DNA of 64,000 nucleotides from Beaufortia kweichowensis (lineage: Eukaryota > Chordata > Actinopteri > Cypriniformes > Gastromyzontidae): NCBI GenBank assembly GCA_019155185.1, contig CM032808.1, forward strand, positions 14,734,879 through 14,798,878, given 5' to 3'. Both the position numbers and the translations under genes were made by a program. A model generated the notes under the pieces. The model had not been told where the DNA came from. It saw nothing but the letters and a program-made list of their open reading frames with translations, and did not search any database. Shown in pieces: positions 1-21,300 of this stretch. Each line of letters opens with the position of its first letter. The stretch's first letter is position 1.

Positions 1-1531
1 AATATCTCTATTTATTAACATCAGACAGAATCATTTTAACTGGTTTTTGGAGTCGTGCAATGAGAGGTCAAAACATTTCTTTAATATTCCACCATTGCAC
101 CTACTGTATTAAAGTATTTGGGTTTTATTAGATTTATTAGATTTGCTACAACACAAAGCCTGTTACTGTTTCATATAATATTTGATTTTAGTGCAAATTG
201 TGCAAGTCTGTTCAATTTAAGCATGCCTCATTTTTGGAGCTCCAAACGTCATTTATGGTTGTCTTTTGTCACAAGATTATTAAGTATGTGAAACTTTGCA
301 AACAGGTTAATTAATTATTGAATTGAATTTTTGTTCTCGATGTCTTTTTTGTGCTGAATGGAGTCGGCCCAGGTGAATTACTTTGCCTAATGAAGCCGCT
401 TGTTTTCTGTGTACACCCAGACGAAAAGGAATTTTAAACAGAGCGACATAGAAAAGAAAAGCTTAATGCCTCCGAGTCAATCAGGTGTCAGACTTTAGAT
501 AAGACGTGGCTTCAGACTCATTCAGTGAATACTGTCCTGCTCTTCTTCCATCTATGAGAAAAATCCCTTTAGGAGCTAAGGGAACGTCAGGAAATAAACG
601 TAATCAAAGGTGTTGTTGTCTTCGCCGGCACAAAACCGAAGCACGCTAAGCAGAACAAACAGACTGGAGAATAATAGAAATCATTTACAGACTGATGGGA
701 AATAGCAGCGTTTAAAATGATGTTTCATTTCACATTGTGTACTTTGTGGAGTATGTTTAGGGGTTTAAAAACTGACATCTTGCAGTTAACATTGGATGGT
801 TTTTATTAACATGAACAATTAAACAAATGAACAATATTCATAAATGCTGAAAAACTATATTGTTGATTGTTATTTCATGTTGGTTAATGCATTTACTAAT
901 GTTAACCAATACAACCTTACTGTAAAGTGTTACTAGTTAAACTCAGTAACAAATAGTTTTTTTAGAGAAATGTGAAAAATTCATTTTTTGGGTGAACTAT
1001 TCCTTTAATCTTGCAGTAAAAAAAATGATAAATGCAAAGCATTAATCCTGTTTAAAAGATCAAACGGCCAAAAGTTAGCGGCAACAACCAATCTCACTTC
1101 CCTGTGCGAGACTAACGTCACGTACTAATCGGCTAAATTCACTTTCTCTCTTTATAAGGCCGTACCACAGGCTTTGAACTTGTGTTTGAGAAAGATGACA
1201 AGTTTCAGCAAGCCGATTTATATTATTTTATTCTATATTTATTTTATATGAGTAATTTAAATCATTTCAGCACACATAGACTTTAATATATTAATACACA
1301 TCGTTGTCTCTTCACGTGTCACATCTCAGAATAGCACATTATCAAGCAAGCGAGGTTAGAAAATGTGGAAGGCCGATGTGTGACTAACACACCACCCCAC
1401 CTTCTTTCAGAAACGCAGCGTGCTGCTGAAATGTCAGGGTTACGTTTTTTTTATATTCCCAGAGATGGTGTTGTTTGCCCCAGAAATGAGTGCAGGAAGC
1501 ATTCATCTGTGACCTACCTTTCCATTCCAGA
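1..1531. other. Intergenic sequence with a dispersed repeat near 790-1012
   Basis: No gene is supported here. The stretch around 790-1012 contains AATGCATTTACTAATGTTAA, then ACAACCTTACTGTAAAGTGTTA and GGGTGAACTATTCCTTTAA, which I recognise as parts of abundant cyprinid dispersed repeats. A TATA-like CTTTATAAGG lies near 1149, about 490 bp before the ATG at 1642; it is unproven as a promoter. Confidence 0.45.
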
Positions 1532-1684
1532 ACATAAAGACAAACCTGCGCTCATCGCCGCCGGAGAACCGCTCGTGAGAAACAGGAGGAAGAGAGAAAG
1601 TTTTCTGCAACCGGGCCGGAGAAATAAACAGAAGCTCAAAGATGGACATCAATGAACTTCAGGTGGATCTAGTAGAAGGTTACG
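1532..1684 (+). CDS. Possible exon of an unidentified plus-strand gene, containing an initiator ATG
   Basis: A pyrimidine-rich acceptor (ACCTTTCCATTCCAG) ends at 1531 and a consensus donor GTAAGAA starts at 1685. Between them is a GC-rich purine leader with several CpGs, then an ATG at 1642 in a strong context (CAAAGATGG) that opens MDINELQVDLVEGY before the donor. I do not recognise the peptide, and no following exon could be placed. Alternatively it could be a first exon of a non-coding transcript or chance. The coding claim covers only 43 bases. Confidence 0.35.
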
Positions 1685-4600
1685 GTAAGAAACTTCAGAC
1701 AATGCTTTAATTCACTATGAGAAGCGGTAAAGGAGATTTTGAGGTGAACTCTGTTTGATATTCCTATGATGAGTGTGATGGCTGTCTACCAAAAATAGAC
1801 GTGTCCCCCGTATGAACTGTAGAAGGAGATGACTATATCAAGGAGGACTTCAATGATAAAAGTCTACTTGACTTGATAGCGAACAAGGCCTTTCATTTTT
1901 TATCTCTTGGGTCGTTTTGAGTTTATAGAGAATTGCATGTGTGCCAGGCCTTTGAGAACATGATTATAAAAACGGGTTAAAAATGTCATTATTAAAGACC
2001 CCCTGTTGTGAAAATCAAGTTTTTATTGTTATTTTTATGTCTGTTTGGTGCTTTTAATATACTTTAAGAAAACCATGTGCAAATACATCAGCCAGCAGCA
2101 ATTCTGAGTATTTTCTCATAAACATGGCTTGAAACGTTTTTCACGTCACCAACATATATTGTAACATATAAAGTATAATTAGGATATACATTAATTTTCA
2201 TACGTATACTAAATGAAACAAGGATGTAACAAGGACATTTAAAATACTTTTCACATCAAAAATATTTTAAATATGATGATATTTTGATAATCAAATATGA
2301 GTTTCTAGGATAAAATTGTTGAGGGGTCTTTTATTTTAAGGTGAAAACGCATAGAAATAATCATAATATTTAGAACTCTGAACAAATTGTTTATCCGTTA
2401 ATACAGAAATACTGTTTCCGGGTCCAAGCCTTCACTCTTTTCTAGCGAGACTATTATAAACTATAATATATCATTAAAATAAATCACTGTCTGGCCATCT
2501 GGAAATTTGTTATGAAGATAAAGGTTAGCTTCTTTCAGTAGTTTTACAGCATGGCATGACTGTATATTATCATTATTTATTGTTTGCGTTTGGCATCTGA
2601 TAGAGGGTTTTGTCCAAACTTAACATGCAGATTGCAATAGATTTTGCAAATATGGCAATTTCTACACCAGCCTTTTTGCTGAATAATGTGATTATTTATT
2701 ATTATTTATTATAGAGGGCTACTACCAAAATAAACAAAATAAGTTTTTCATTTTGGTGTCTCTGCACAAAAACATACTTGTAACAGTATTTGTTGATCAT
2801 ACTTAATCAGATAGATCTGCTGTACTTATACATTAGACATTGTAAACCACTTCCTGTTTTGACTGGATGCTAACAGTTTTTATACCATCCGTCTCTCTCC
2901 TCTCCTCCTCTGCTTTAATCTACTGCACCAGCTATCGCTTTTCACTAATTCAATCCATATTAAACCATCTGCATGTGTAATTATGCCACGAGAAGGGTGC
3001 ATGTAATTAATACGCTGCCACCCGTCCCAGAGGAGCATGTGCGGAGTTTTGCCACACGTGTCACTTCATATTTATCACATCCATAAGTTACAGTGCGTTT
3101 GCATCAGCTTCCATCACCATCATGTTGAGCATCGTGTTCCTATTCATCATATGGCTATTTATTGACGCTCATATGATCTCCATCAGTTTCTGCCGCTGTT
3201 TGTCACTGTCGGCCAAGCAGAAGAGAAATGCAAGATGCTCTTCTCGTTAAATGGATGAAATATGCACGGTTCACTCTTTTCCCGGCATGCACTGCAGACT
3301 GCCACTTTCTCTAGTTGTTGATGACGCCGTTATGATGATGTTTTGTTTGGTGTGTTATATTGTGAAATTTTATAGGCTTTCAATCACAGGCAATGAGTTG
3401 TTTTGTGTCAAGATTAATGATCTGTCAAAGGTTGCGCTGTTAAACAACAGTCCACTTGCTCTTGAAGTGTAGATGGGATGTTTGCTAAGATTGAATTGTG
3501 TCTGGTGCTTGCGTCTGTGTTTTTTGCACTTACAGTAGTTCACTAAATGATTTATGGAAATCATGTACAGTAGGTCAGTTGGGAGCTATATATATATCAG
3601 TTTGTGAAGGATGCTAAACACTTGCAGACTTTAATCAGACCGTAGAGTATCAAATCGTTGTGATCATTGTGGTTCTTGATGCAAGACTGCACCACATGTC
3701 TGGATTATTGCCCGGTTTTAACACTCTTCTCCATCATTTCATTATCATCTGATGAATTACCGCTGCCATGATCAATAACAAACGTACACAGAGTAAATCA
3801 CACAAATTGCACTGACTCTTCTGAATGACACACAGTTTGAATTAAACCTAAATTTACACAGAATACAGACTGTGAATGTTTATGCTGAAATGAACGACAG
3901 TATCAACCGAATTGGTTGTGCATCATGTAAGAAGTAATTTTGCACTATTAAATGTGCCTTAGCACACGCCTCAGTAATGATTGATTCTGTTGACACAAAT
4001 GTCATTGTGATTTCGCATCTACCGTACATGATCTCGCTTTAGCCGTTCTCACACATTGACATTCAGATCCACGGCGATCCATACCTCCAACTCCCTGAAT
4101 GTTAAACAGGCTTTGATTGTAAATAATTTGGCAGCAGTTTCCAGGGTCATTGGTGTGAACTAAAAGCGTTCCCTCTTCATATCGAGACCTTCTGTTCTTC
4201 CAGATGTCAGGACAGAGAGAAACTAAAAGAATGAGAAAGCGAGAGAAGAACAGGTGTCACGGTGCACCTTCAGCCTTCCCAAACCTTATGCTTTGACCCG
4301 AAGATTTTTCATGAAATATTAAGTATGATGGTGTTATTGTCAATAAGTTGCATTATTTGTATAATGTATAAAGTGATAAATTGAAAGGTAGCACCGCATC
4401 TGTCTGTAAATCAGATAGTATGCTTTTTCAAGAATTGCTGAGGAGAGAATCTTCCTTGCTAGCAATTTTATTTGATCAATCTCATTAACATATTCATTTA
4501 TCATAATGTAAGTTATTAGAAACCACAGCTGTAGCAACAAACAAACCAAAACACCAACATACCAATATTTCTGTCTTGAGAGATTTTGTAAAACAACACT

Positions 4601-5663
4601 GTGTGAGTTATATGAGAATGTTTTGTAAAGAATATATATTGAATTACAGATGTTTGTCTTAGCCCATCAATCATATTTTTTGTTCTGGTTGTGCAGAATG
4701 TTTAAAACAAACAACAAAAAATATTAGGTGGGTTATTTAAAGTCTATTTTCCCAAACTTACATTAAATGTAGCTGGTTTAAAGACTGTTTAGCTGTTTGT
4801 AGAATACATAATGCATTTTAAAAAACTTTTTTGCAGGAAACCAAACTGGGTCGTTCCCACAGTGTAGACAGCTCTATCTGTGCTGACAGGAATAGATCCA
4901 GTTTTGTTACGTAACATCGCACCTCTCATTTTTTGCACTGTGATTAGCGTGTCAGATCTATTACCCTCTCCCAAAACCAGCCGCAGTTCCCGGACCTCAT
5001 CTGCTCTCAAGCACATAACCCAAACGTTTCAAACACGCTCCATTTGTCTCCAAAAGCTTCCAGGAATCTGCGTCTCAAGACAGGAATAGAAGAAACTTGA
5101 GTGATAACGCAGAAGTGTAGAATTGACCTTGAGAGATGGATGACACTCTAAAAGCGAGCTCGTGGCAGGAGCATAATACCCACAAATCAATACGTTTAAA
5201 AGCCAGCGCATTCCTTTATGCTCGGGCAAATTTAAGAGATGGTTATTTAAATAAGGAGATAAGTGTTAGGGCTTGTCACTGATGGATGCTGTCTCTTCTC
5301 CCAGCTCCTCACAGTCTTGGAAATGGCATTCTGGGTAATTAAAGTCCTTTAGACTCTCCTGTTGATGTTGATTGGAATATAATTGGATGAAGGACATATA
5401 ATAGCTAGATGTATTCAGTCCATTTAGACAATGGAACATTTCTGATTACAATTTACAGTAATACATTGTGCTCTAAAAGTACAAACAATGTCTGCGCAGA
5501 ACATACGTCAAAGTTTTATTGCCATTTCGGAAGCAGAGACAAAATGAGGATAAATAGGGTCATACTGTACGTGTTTTGCATGCTGCTGTGGGTTTGTGTG
5601 TCCAAAAATAACACGAAAAACAGAAAGTGATACCTGGATGGTGTCAGTGGGGTGGTAAAATAC
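1685..5663. other. Intergenic or intronic, no gene seen
   Basis: The sequence is AT-rich with no supported exon. Short frames around 3250-3560 and 4340-5230 show no recognisable protein and overlap each other on opposite strands. The segment 2880-3260 is less repetitive and slightly richer in GC, and could be conserved non-coding DNA. Confidence 0.4.
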
Positions 5664-5702
5664 TGTGTGTGTGCGTGTGTGTGTGTGTGTGTGTGGCGTG
5701 TG

Positions 5703-5745
<43 letters not shown>

Positions 5746-5773
5746 ATGTGTGTGTGTGTGTGTGTGTGTGTGT
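5664..5773. repeat. TG/TGCG microsatellite
   Basis: A (TG)n run is followed by about eleven TGCG units (5702-5745) and then (TG)n again. The tract is an alternating purine-pyrimidine array of about 110 bp, a classical Z-DNA-prone composition. Reading frames across it (Cys/Val or His/Thr/Arg-rich) are artefacts. Confidence 0.97.
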
Positions 5774-5811
5774 AATGATAGCACGTTCATTTACTGATTC
5801 AGTTTTGATAT

Positions 5812-6060
5812 TACCACAATATTTACTGTATTTACAATATTCACATTATTTACAGTGCAGTATTTAAACTATTCATAGTGTGTACATTATTTGCAGTACT
5901 TATTTACATTATTTACAAGATTTAGAGTATTTACAGTAAAGCATTTCTGTATTTGCAGTATTCACATTTACAGTACAGTATTCACAGAATTGTACAATAT
6001 TTACAGTATTCACAGTATTAACAGTACAGTATAAACATCATTCACAGTATTCACAGCTAT
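5812..6060. repeat. Degenerate minisatellite built on TTTACAGTATTCACAGTA
   Basis: The motif TATTTACA/TATTCACAG recurs roughly every 9 to 18 bases with substitutions (for example near 5885, 5940, 6000 and 6040). It directly follows the TG/TGCG array with only about 40 bp between. Confidence 0.75.
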
Positions 6061-7530
6061 AGCATAGATAGCTATGCGGGATCAGTGTCTTATGCTCTCT
6101 GAATTGAAATTGAATCCAATCTATGAGCCTAAAGGTTCCCACTCCTGATGTCAATGTGATGTTAATGTATATCATATGTATCATATGTGTATGTGAAACC
6201 TTAAGCCTGTCTTTTGACTCAGATGTGTGTTTATATGATGGTGTCTGTTACATAGGGTAGAAACCACAACGATTGAACACAATTGAAATCAACAAACAAA
6301 ATGGCAGAACTTTCTTTCCATGAAGGTCCATCTATAACCTCCACGACGCGTCACTATATATAGACACTAGACCGAAGCGCAAATGAATGCATGTGTTATG
6401 ATTAATTACCTCATTGAATGTAATTCGGCTAACACTGATGATCCTCAGCTCTTGTGTCATGTTTAGGACTTGACCCATTTATCAAGACTAAAGGGTCAAG
6501 CACACAACATAGCGCTGATGGTTAAACTCTGTTTCCTAATTAAACCTCTTAGCGACTTTACTAACACACACACACATGCACAATATATTGTCCTGATGTG
6601 CTCTGATATGCATGTGATGATGGATGTGTTTCATATTTCACATTAAACGCGTATATTGCATATTAATGGCTTCATCAGTAGTTGAGTAAACAGTATTAGC
6701 ATTGTCTATATGATCTTAAAAACTGACAATGACATTTTATATCGACTAGTCATGATACTTAACTTTTTAAGACAATCATAAACTACCAGTCAAAAGTTAA
6801 GGGTCACTTACTTTTTTATGTTTAAAAAAACAGTAAACTCATTAACACTATGAATGACACAATTGTAACTTTGGTAATTATGTTGATTATGTCCAAAATA
6901 AATCCAAATTTGTTATATTTTAGCATCTTCAGTGTAGTCACTTTTGTCTGAAATTTGTGTAAATATTATGTAAACTATTATGAGCTCTTCTTCACTTGTC
7001 TGCTTCTTCACTATTTAAATTATCCATATTTTAACATTTTTTAATAATTTTAGTTTTCTAATGAAAGTAATACATATGTTGGCATAATTTGTATTTTTTA
7101 TATTTACACTTGTTTACTTCATGTAATTTAAGCATCATTTCTATGTGCATTTTTTGCATCCTTGATTTTATATTTTGTATTTACTGTTAGTGTCTAAGAG
7201 ATACACACATTATGTTTTATAGATAAGCTTTACAAAGATGTGATGGAACAAATTCTTGTGGTTTGCTGTCATCACACATTAGTCATTCTGTTTCACATTG
7301 ACCCACAAAACTGTTAGTTATTTTTGTTAATATAGAGGTTGTTGAGGGAGAACAATCTACCAATCTAGTTTGTAAAAGAAAACAGTAATATCTAGCATTA
7401 TTTTATAGTCCACTGCAAATAAACACAAATAAGATGGTTTGTAGCTTGTGTAAGACCACCAAAGGCATTTGATATTAGTTCACGAGTTCGCCTTTACAGA
7501 TAATAAGCAAGCGTAATAGTTATGCGTATT
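6061..7530. other. Intergenic, with a Tc1-like fragment at about 6782-6960
   Basis: No gene is seen. The motif CTACCAGTCAAAAGTT at about 6785 is followed by CACAATTGTAACTTTGGTAA and CTTCAGTGTAGTCACTTTTG, which resemble the end of a widespread teleost Tc1-type DNA transposon. It is decayed and non-coding. Confidence 0.5.
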
Positions 7531-7670
7531 TGGCGTGCTGTCCGGGGAGGGCTCCGAGCTCGGTGCTTGCCCGAACCCAGAGCGCTGCCCCCCCACGGAA
7601 GGTAACGTAGAGGCGTAGGGGTGGAGGAGGGATGCCGGAAACGCTAGAGAGAACGAAGGTAAGGCTGCTT
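7531..7670. other. Isolated GC-rich segment, unidentified
   Basis: About 140 bp of GC-rich sequence (CCGGGGAGGGCTCCGAGCTC through CCCGAACCCAGAGCGCTGCC) stands in AT-rich surroundings. It contains two splice-donor-like GGTAACG and GGTAAGG sites, near 7602 and 7659. It has no long reading frame. It may be the remnant of a dispersed element or a promoter island. Confidence 0.35.
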
Positions 7671-15237
<7,567 letters not shown>

Positions 15238-15372
15238 TGCTGTAGCTCAATTCTTGTGCGGGCAACGCAAAGGTCACGGGTTTGATTCTCAGCGAACACA
15301 TATACTGATGAAAAGTGTTGGATTAATTACATTTGGATCAAAGTGTCTGGCATATTTATTTCCATTTATCCA
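15238..15372 (+). mobile_element. tRNA-derived SINE remnant
   Basis: The sequence starts TGTAGCTCAATTCTTGTGCG and contains a degenerate B-box (GGGTTTGATTCTC). It ends in a tail resembling TTGGATCAAAGTGTCTGGCA. Two similar remnants lie near 43788 and 58481. It is too degenerate to be a functional tRNA. Confidence 0.65.
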
Positions 15373-18300
15373 GATAAAGCAACTCTATATGGTGCTAATT
15401 AAAGCATCTTCATATGATGTAGAATATTGGAGAATATACTTTCATATGACCTGATGTTGTGTAGTGTGTGTTTCCCGGGAGTTTACCCCATAATCCAGCC
15501 GAACTACACAGGAACACTACAAACAACAGCTATTGGCTGACATAATCGCACGCCTTTGCTGATATTAAGGTCATATAGCTTCCCTCAAACAATTTTGCTG
15601 TCTGAGAGAGCTTCTAAAAATAGCAGCGAGTCAATATGAAGGCCCCACTCCTGTGCACAGTTCATCATTAAATATGCATGGTTCTTTAATGTAAAACATG
15701 ACACTCAGCAGCAGGAGAACTTGAGGAACATGTCAGACCTTCAGTACAGCTTGATCCCAAATGCTCTAATTTTAGACGCGGTGGCAGGATTTGCATGTTG
15801 CAAGGTGAGAAAAAAACAGCAGAAACACAGAAGCAGTTTATGTGGATTGGCAGGATTTGTTTGACAGTCGATAGATCAGCGGAAAGCTCGGTATTATTTG
15901 CTCTTCTTGAATGGGCTTGTTATAAATAATTCAGGGAAGGGCTTTGTCATGGAGACACATGTGCTGCTTATGGATATGATTTATGTTGCTTGTATTGATA
16001 AAGGCTAGTCTGTGCGGCTCCTTTTTTCTGTGGCGTAAATGAAAAGCAGGCCGGTGTCCTCTGATGCGTTTCATGGATAAAAACATGTACGTTTAGCTTG
16101 TTTTCAATATTGTTTGCCTATCATTTCCTTCAGCCATCATTTATTGTTCATGTTAATGTGATTTTGAGGTTTGAACTATTATTATATAGTTGGTAGTGTT
16201 TGGTATATACAAATTTTTGCTTTTTAGTAAGAATGCTTTGTTTTTATGTACAGTATGTGTGAAATATCACACTGCTACTGTATTTTAGATATGTTAGATT
16301 ACTTTATGACTTCATTCATGATCTTCCCTTACAAAAAAGAAGTTTACTTTAAGTTTATTTTATTAAGTATACTTGAGTAAGTTTTTTGTATAATTTATTT
16401 AGTAACTACTAGTACAAGTAAATGCACTATTTTAGTACTTACATGTGATTAAATTAACCCTCTTTATAGTTTATCTAAATGAACTTGTAAAATTTAAGTA
16501 CACTTTGCATCTATGTTTTTCTGAGAAGTAAATAAAAATTAGACTTTATTTTAAAATCAGTATACTTGAATAAACACTTTTTGTAATGTTGTGTCTAATC
16601 TGTTTCAACATCTAATATTGCTGCTGATGCTTTTCACAGTTTTTAAGATTTGTAATAGCAGTTCAGAGCCCTGGGAAAATACACAGGAAGTCCATTGAAA
16701 GGCTGATTTTCACAATGAACTGGAAGTAGAAGAGATTTTATCAAGTTCAAAGGTGACGGTGTTGAAAATGTCATGTCTTACTTCTTAAGCAGCTCTTCGG
16801 TTTTCCAAACAAGATCGACATTCTCGTTCTGTCTGTCTCTTTAAGGTCCTTTTTCTTTTCTGATACCACAGACGTTACCAAAAGAATGCAGAACGAGGTG
16901 AACTACGGCTTTCAAAATATCAGCCGTTCTTCTGAATTTGAGAAAATAGCTCATGGGATTTTGCTGTTCATTTTCAACTTCTAAAAATGTTCTGAGTAGA
17001 ATTGTTCCCTAGTGATCAAGTCCTGTTATATTCATTTTGACAAGCAGAGACAGATGATGCTATTTTTAGCTGTAGACAATCTACACATTAATGAACAGAC
17101 TGACTATTGAACATATGGGCTTTTGGACTTGAACATTAGGAGTCTTTGAACAAGGTTAAACAAGCTGAGACAGTTGTGCATGAAAAGTAAAAAAGCTTAA
17201 ATGACTTGAAATGTCACTTTTAAAAATACAAATAGCCAAATTGGATTCTCTTCAGACTTCATCTGACATTTACAGTATTTCATGAATAAATCATTTCTGA
17301 GTTTGTTCCTTTGACACAGTTTTTTATGCATCCTAGTGTACATCTTAAACACAAGCATTGTCTTAAACTGAAGCAAGTTACTCATAATCTGACATATACT
17401 GCCATCTGCTGTTCATCATATAAACTGCACTGCAGACACCAGCAAGAGATTTACTGTCAGGGGTTTTCCACGTTTTTTTACTTAACCTGACAGAGATTTT
17501 TATTATTTTATTAATCAAATATTAAAACAATATTTAAACATTGGTTTGTACTGTAAGTTTATGAACGTTTTCCTCAAATATTTTAGATTTTTACTGATAT
17601 TCTAAATATTGTTTCATTTGGGACTATAAACAAATCGATGACTTATTTCGCTTTTAAAAGTTGTATGCCAGTAGAATGTACATAATCTTTTATGGCACGT
17701 GCCCCACAAGCATTGTTGTCTTGAGTAGTACATAAAACTTTGTCAATTAACAAAAGCCTTAAATGGATCTTTTCTTCCTCAGTTTATCACAGACAAGGGA
17801 CATAAAATAAACAACATTAATGGATTTTTCTATTACGGCTAATTATTAGCTTTAAAGCACTCTGTGTGAATGTTGGGGATAAAATAGTGTTTAAATCATC
17901 AGTCTGCTCTGCATAAAATGTGTCATTTCAAGACTGAAATTAAAGCTTTAAACTAATTGCATATTTACACATAACTACAGTCAATGAATATTCTTAATGG
18001 TATATCATAACCATTAAGAATGAATGTCATCAGAGATATAGTTTTAATATATTATAGTTGGCAGTTTAACATTGAGAACACAATTTTGTGTGAATGACCT
18101 TTAACCCTTTACTTACCATGGGAAGTTGGTTTTGGCTCAGTGTTTATTACAAAAAATATAATTTTTGAAACACAAAGGCACACACATACATACACATGTT
18201 CTTTAGCTCCTAAAGCTGCACTGAAACCCGTCATGGACTTTATTGATTGTCATATGGTATAAGCGTGGAGACCAGAGCCTATGGCCACCGTCCAGAATCC

Positions 18301-21300
18301 CACCCCAGAGCAAAGCACACACAATCATACTGTTCCCACCTGAAGTCTCACCTCCAGTTCTCCAAATTCAATGTGTCAAATTGGTGTGGAAGAGAACAAT
18401 GCTGAACTGAGTGTTTGTGTGTAAATGAGAGAATCCGGAGGGATGGGTAACACCTTCAGCGTGATGTTTGTTTCTATGTATGTGTGTGCTTTAGGAATTG
18501 GCTGCTTGTAGTAAAGGGACCATCTCTGTTGTAATACAATCTGCTCTGTGGTCTTGGTCGGAGGAGATAAGGTGGAACACACAACAGTTTATCAGACATT
18601 CCCCTATGCAGTCTCCTAAATGGATACCCAGCGGGCACATCAAAGGCCATACTGCATTGTGTTTCCCGCTGTGTCTGTGCTGGTTATTTAACATGGAACA
18701 GACCCATTTGGATTGACAATACAGAGGTGATATGGGGCGAAGTGGGAGCCGGGCCCAGAGCCAAACACTGAAACGTACCTCCTGTTGAACAGAAACTTTT
18801 CTAACTTATTAGGTAAAATAAAAATATTTATTAGGTATAAAGGTATAATTCACCATTTATTTCTTGTTTTAACCAAACATTACTAAATTTATTATCCAGA
18901 ATTTTTTTTAAATTGAATATTGCTAATTTTGAATGAATTTGTTTAAGTATAATCTGATATTTGATTTTTGGTTGTATTTTGATTTCCCTAATAACATGAT
19001 TTACAACAAGGATTCAAATTATTTTATGTAGGATTGCTTAATATATATTTTAACAAGTGCATATGTATGTAGTATTTGTATGAGATATTAAACAACTACT
19101 TTTAAGCAAAGCTGATTTGTAATAATAGCAATGCAACATCTTTGGGCTAAAAGTGATGGGCTCACATGCGTGACCTTGTGCCAGTTTCTCGGGTCACTTT
19201 TCGTAGACTTCTGTCTGTATGTGTTGGAAAGACATGATCCTAAAGTAAGTATAGAGGCACATATATAGAATCCAGATCTGCTTGTGTTGTTGTGACCCTG
19301 ATGACCCCCTAGAGATTTACTTCAAGCGAAGATGCTTTGAGGCTCCCGGAGAAAGGTGCTCTCCTATTTTCTTTGAAATGACAGGGGGGTGAAATCTCGC
19401 TTGAAACGCATGCTGTATTTTCTGCAGCTCTGCAGGGAATTCAGTGATGGGCTTTTATTTCAATAGAAGGATTCATTGTTTGATGACTGCCCTGCAATAC
19501 TGTCTAATCCTGATTGCAGTAAAGAGATTATCTGATCTCATATTGGCTTTGATTGTTTTTATTAGTCTTCAGTAGGGTTCACTGGAATTCATTATAAATC
19601 TGACTGTACATGTTGTGTACTGATCGTGTACTGCATTTGGTACTTTAGTATTTATTTACTTATGTGTTTATTTACTTATTTAGGGGGTGTTACTTATTCC
19701 TGTTTACATTTGAAATCTTTCTTATTTAAGATTTTTCTTCAAATGTATGATATTGATTTTTTTATATTTCTTTATTCATTATAATAAATTCTATATATAC
19801 ATTGTCAAAACAATTCTGGTTTACATTTGAAATTCTAATTTTTTTGAATATTATTTTTTTATATTCTTTAAACTGTATATAGACTTGAATAATATTGTTG
19901 ATAATTTGTTTAATAAGAAAAAGCTTTAAATTGTTGCCGTGTAAAAGCTTTATATGTGAGGTTATTTCTTGTGCAGAACATTTTAACAACATTACATCAG
20001 CCAAACACACTGAGGATTTTACAGTATATTAAAGGACAAATCCAGGGATGAAACACAGAAGGTTACACATCTGGGCTGATATCCAATTGGCTGTTGGTGC
20101 AAATATCTTAGGGGGAAATTCATGACCTATCACCATAGTGTCCTTGAGCAAAACACTTAGCCGGGATGGGACTGTCGCCGGCCACTTTGGATAAAAGTGT
20201 TACGTAAATGACTAATGATCAGAAATCTCTTTTATTCCTCCCTGTGAGAGGAATTAAGCATATCACTTAGAAAACTGTGTTAATTTAAATTACACAAAAC
20301 TCTACAGAGAAAACAAAACACAAGGCCTGGCTAGTTACCGCAGATGAACCAGCTGTTGGCACCTCGCGAAAACCATAATTTCTTCTCAGCCTCGATCCGT
20401 CAAGATAAAAGACTGTCATAACCCATGGCCATGGCCCCCTGAACCTTTCAAGTTGAAAGATTGCAGAGCAATATTCATGAATGGCTGGGCGCAAATCTAT
20501 TGAGGCACTTCATGAAATGAGAGACCTGCTTTCTAGGTCAAGGAGAAACCTAAATTCATTCTCATCAAGGCTGTGATACTAGAAAGCCATCAGGAGGTCT
20601 ACTAAATGGCTGCTTTATAAAGATTTAATTGATCTATTTTTTGCCATTAGCCGTTAATTATTCCGAGTGGCTTTTGTGTGACTTTCATTCTGACAGATTA
20701 TTAATTTATTTTGCCAAAGCAGTATTTTATCAAAATAGAGAATATTCACAGCAAGGACATATTGAGATATTGACAATCACGTTGCTGTTGTTTATGCAAT
20801 GCAATTATTAATGTATCATAAATTTATAGTGATGTTGTTTTCATTTTTTTTATTACTTATGCATTTAATACGTATTTAAATGTTATATAAACCATGCATG
20901 CAAGTGTTGAATGTGTAAAACCACAACAAAACAAACAAACTAATTTTCATCTATAAATGCCAAATTCCAGTATAACTTTTCATTTCGTTTAAAATATTAA
21001 TGAACCCGGAAGTTAAAATGCTAAACACAGCCATGTAAAAACGTTCTTTTAGCTTGAGGCCAGTGATTTATCAGAAAGCATCTAAACGTTTAGTCGTATG
21101 TCAGCATTTTTTAGATAATCTTTTCAGATCAACAGTCTTCATTAAACGTCTTTAATAATCTCACCAGACGTCAGTCGATACAAGAACACTGCGTTCTTCT
21201 GATAAAAGCAATTGATTTTTAGTCCTTTAAATTCTCACATTACAAAGTTACCAAAATGACGGAAGAGTCTTAGAACCGCCCAGGATGCTGTAGCCGTGTT

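Noticed and set aside
5508..5867. His/Thr/Arg and Cys/Val-rich frames
   Set aside because: They are artefacts of the TG/TGCG microsatellite.
15238..15372. Possible tRNA gene
   Set aside because: The A- and B-boxes are degenerate, no cloverleaf forms, and a SINE tail follows.
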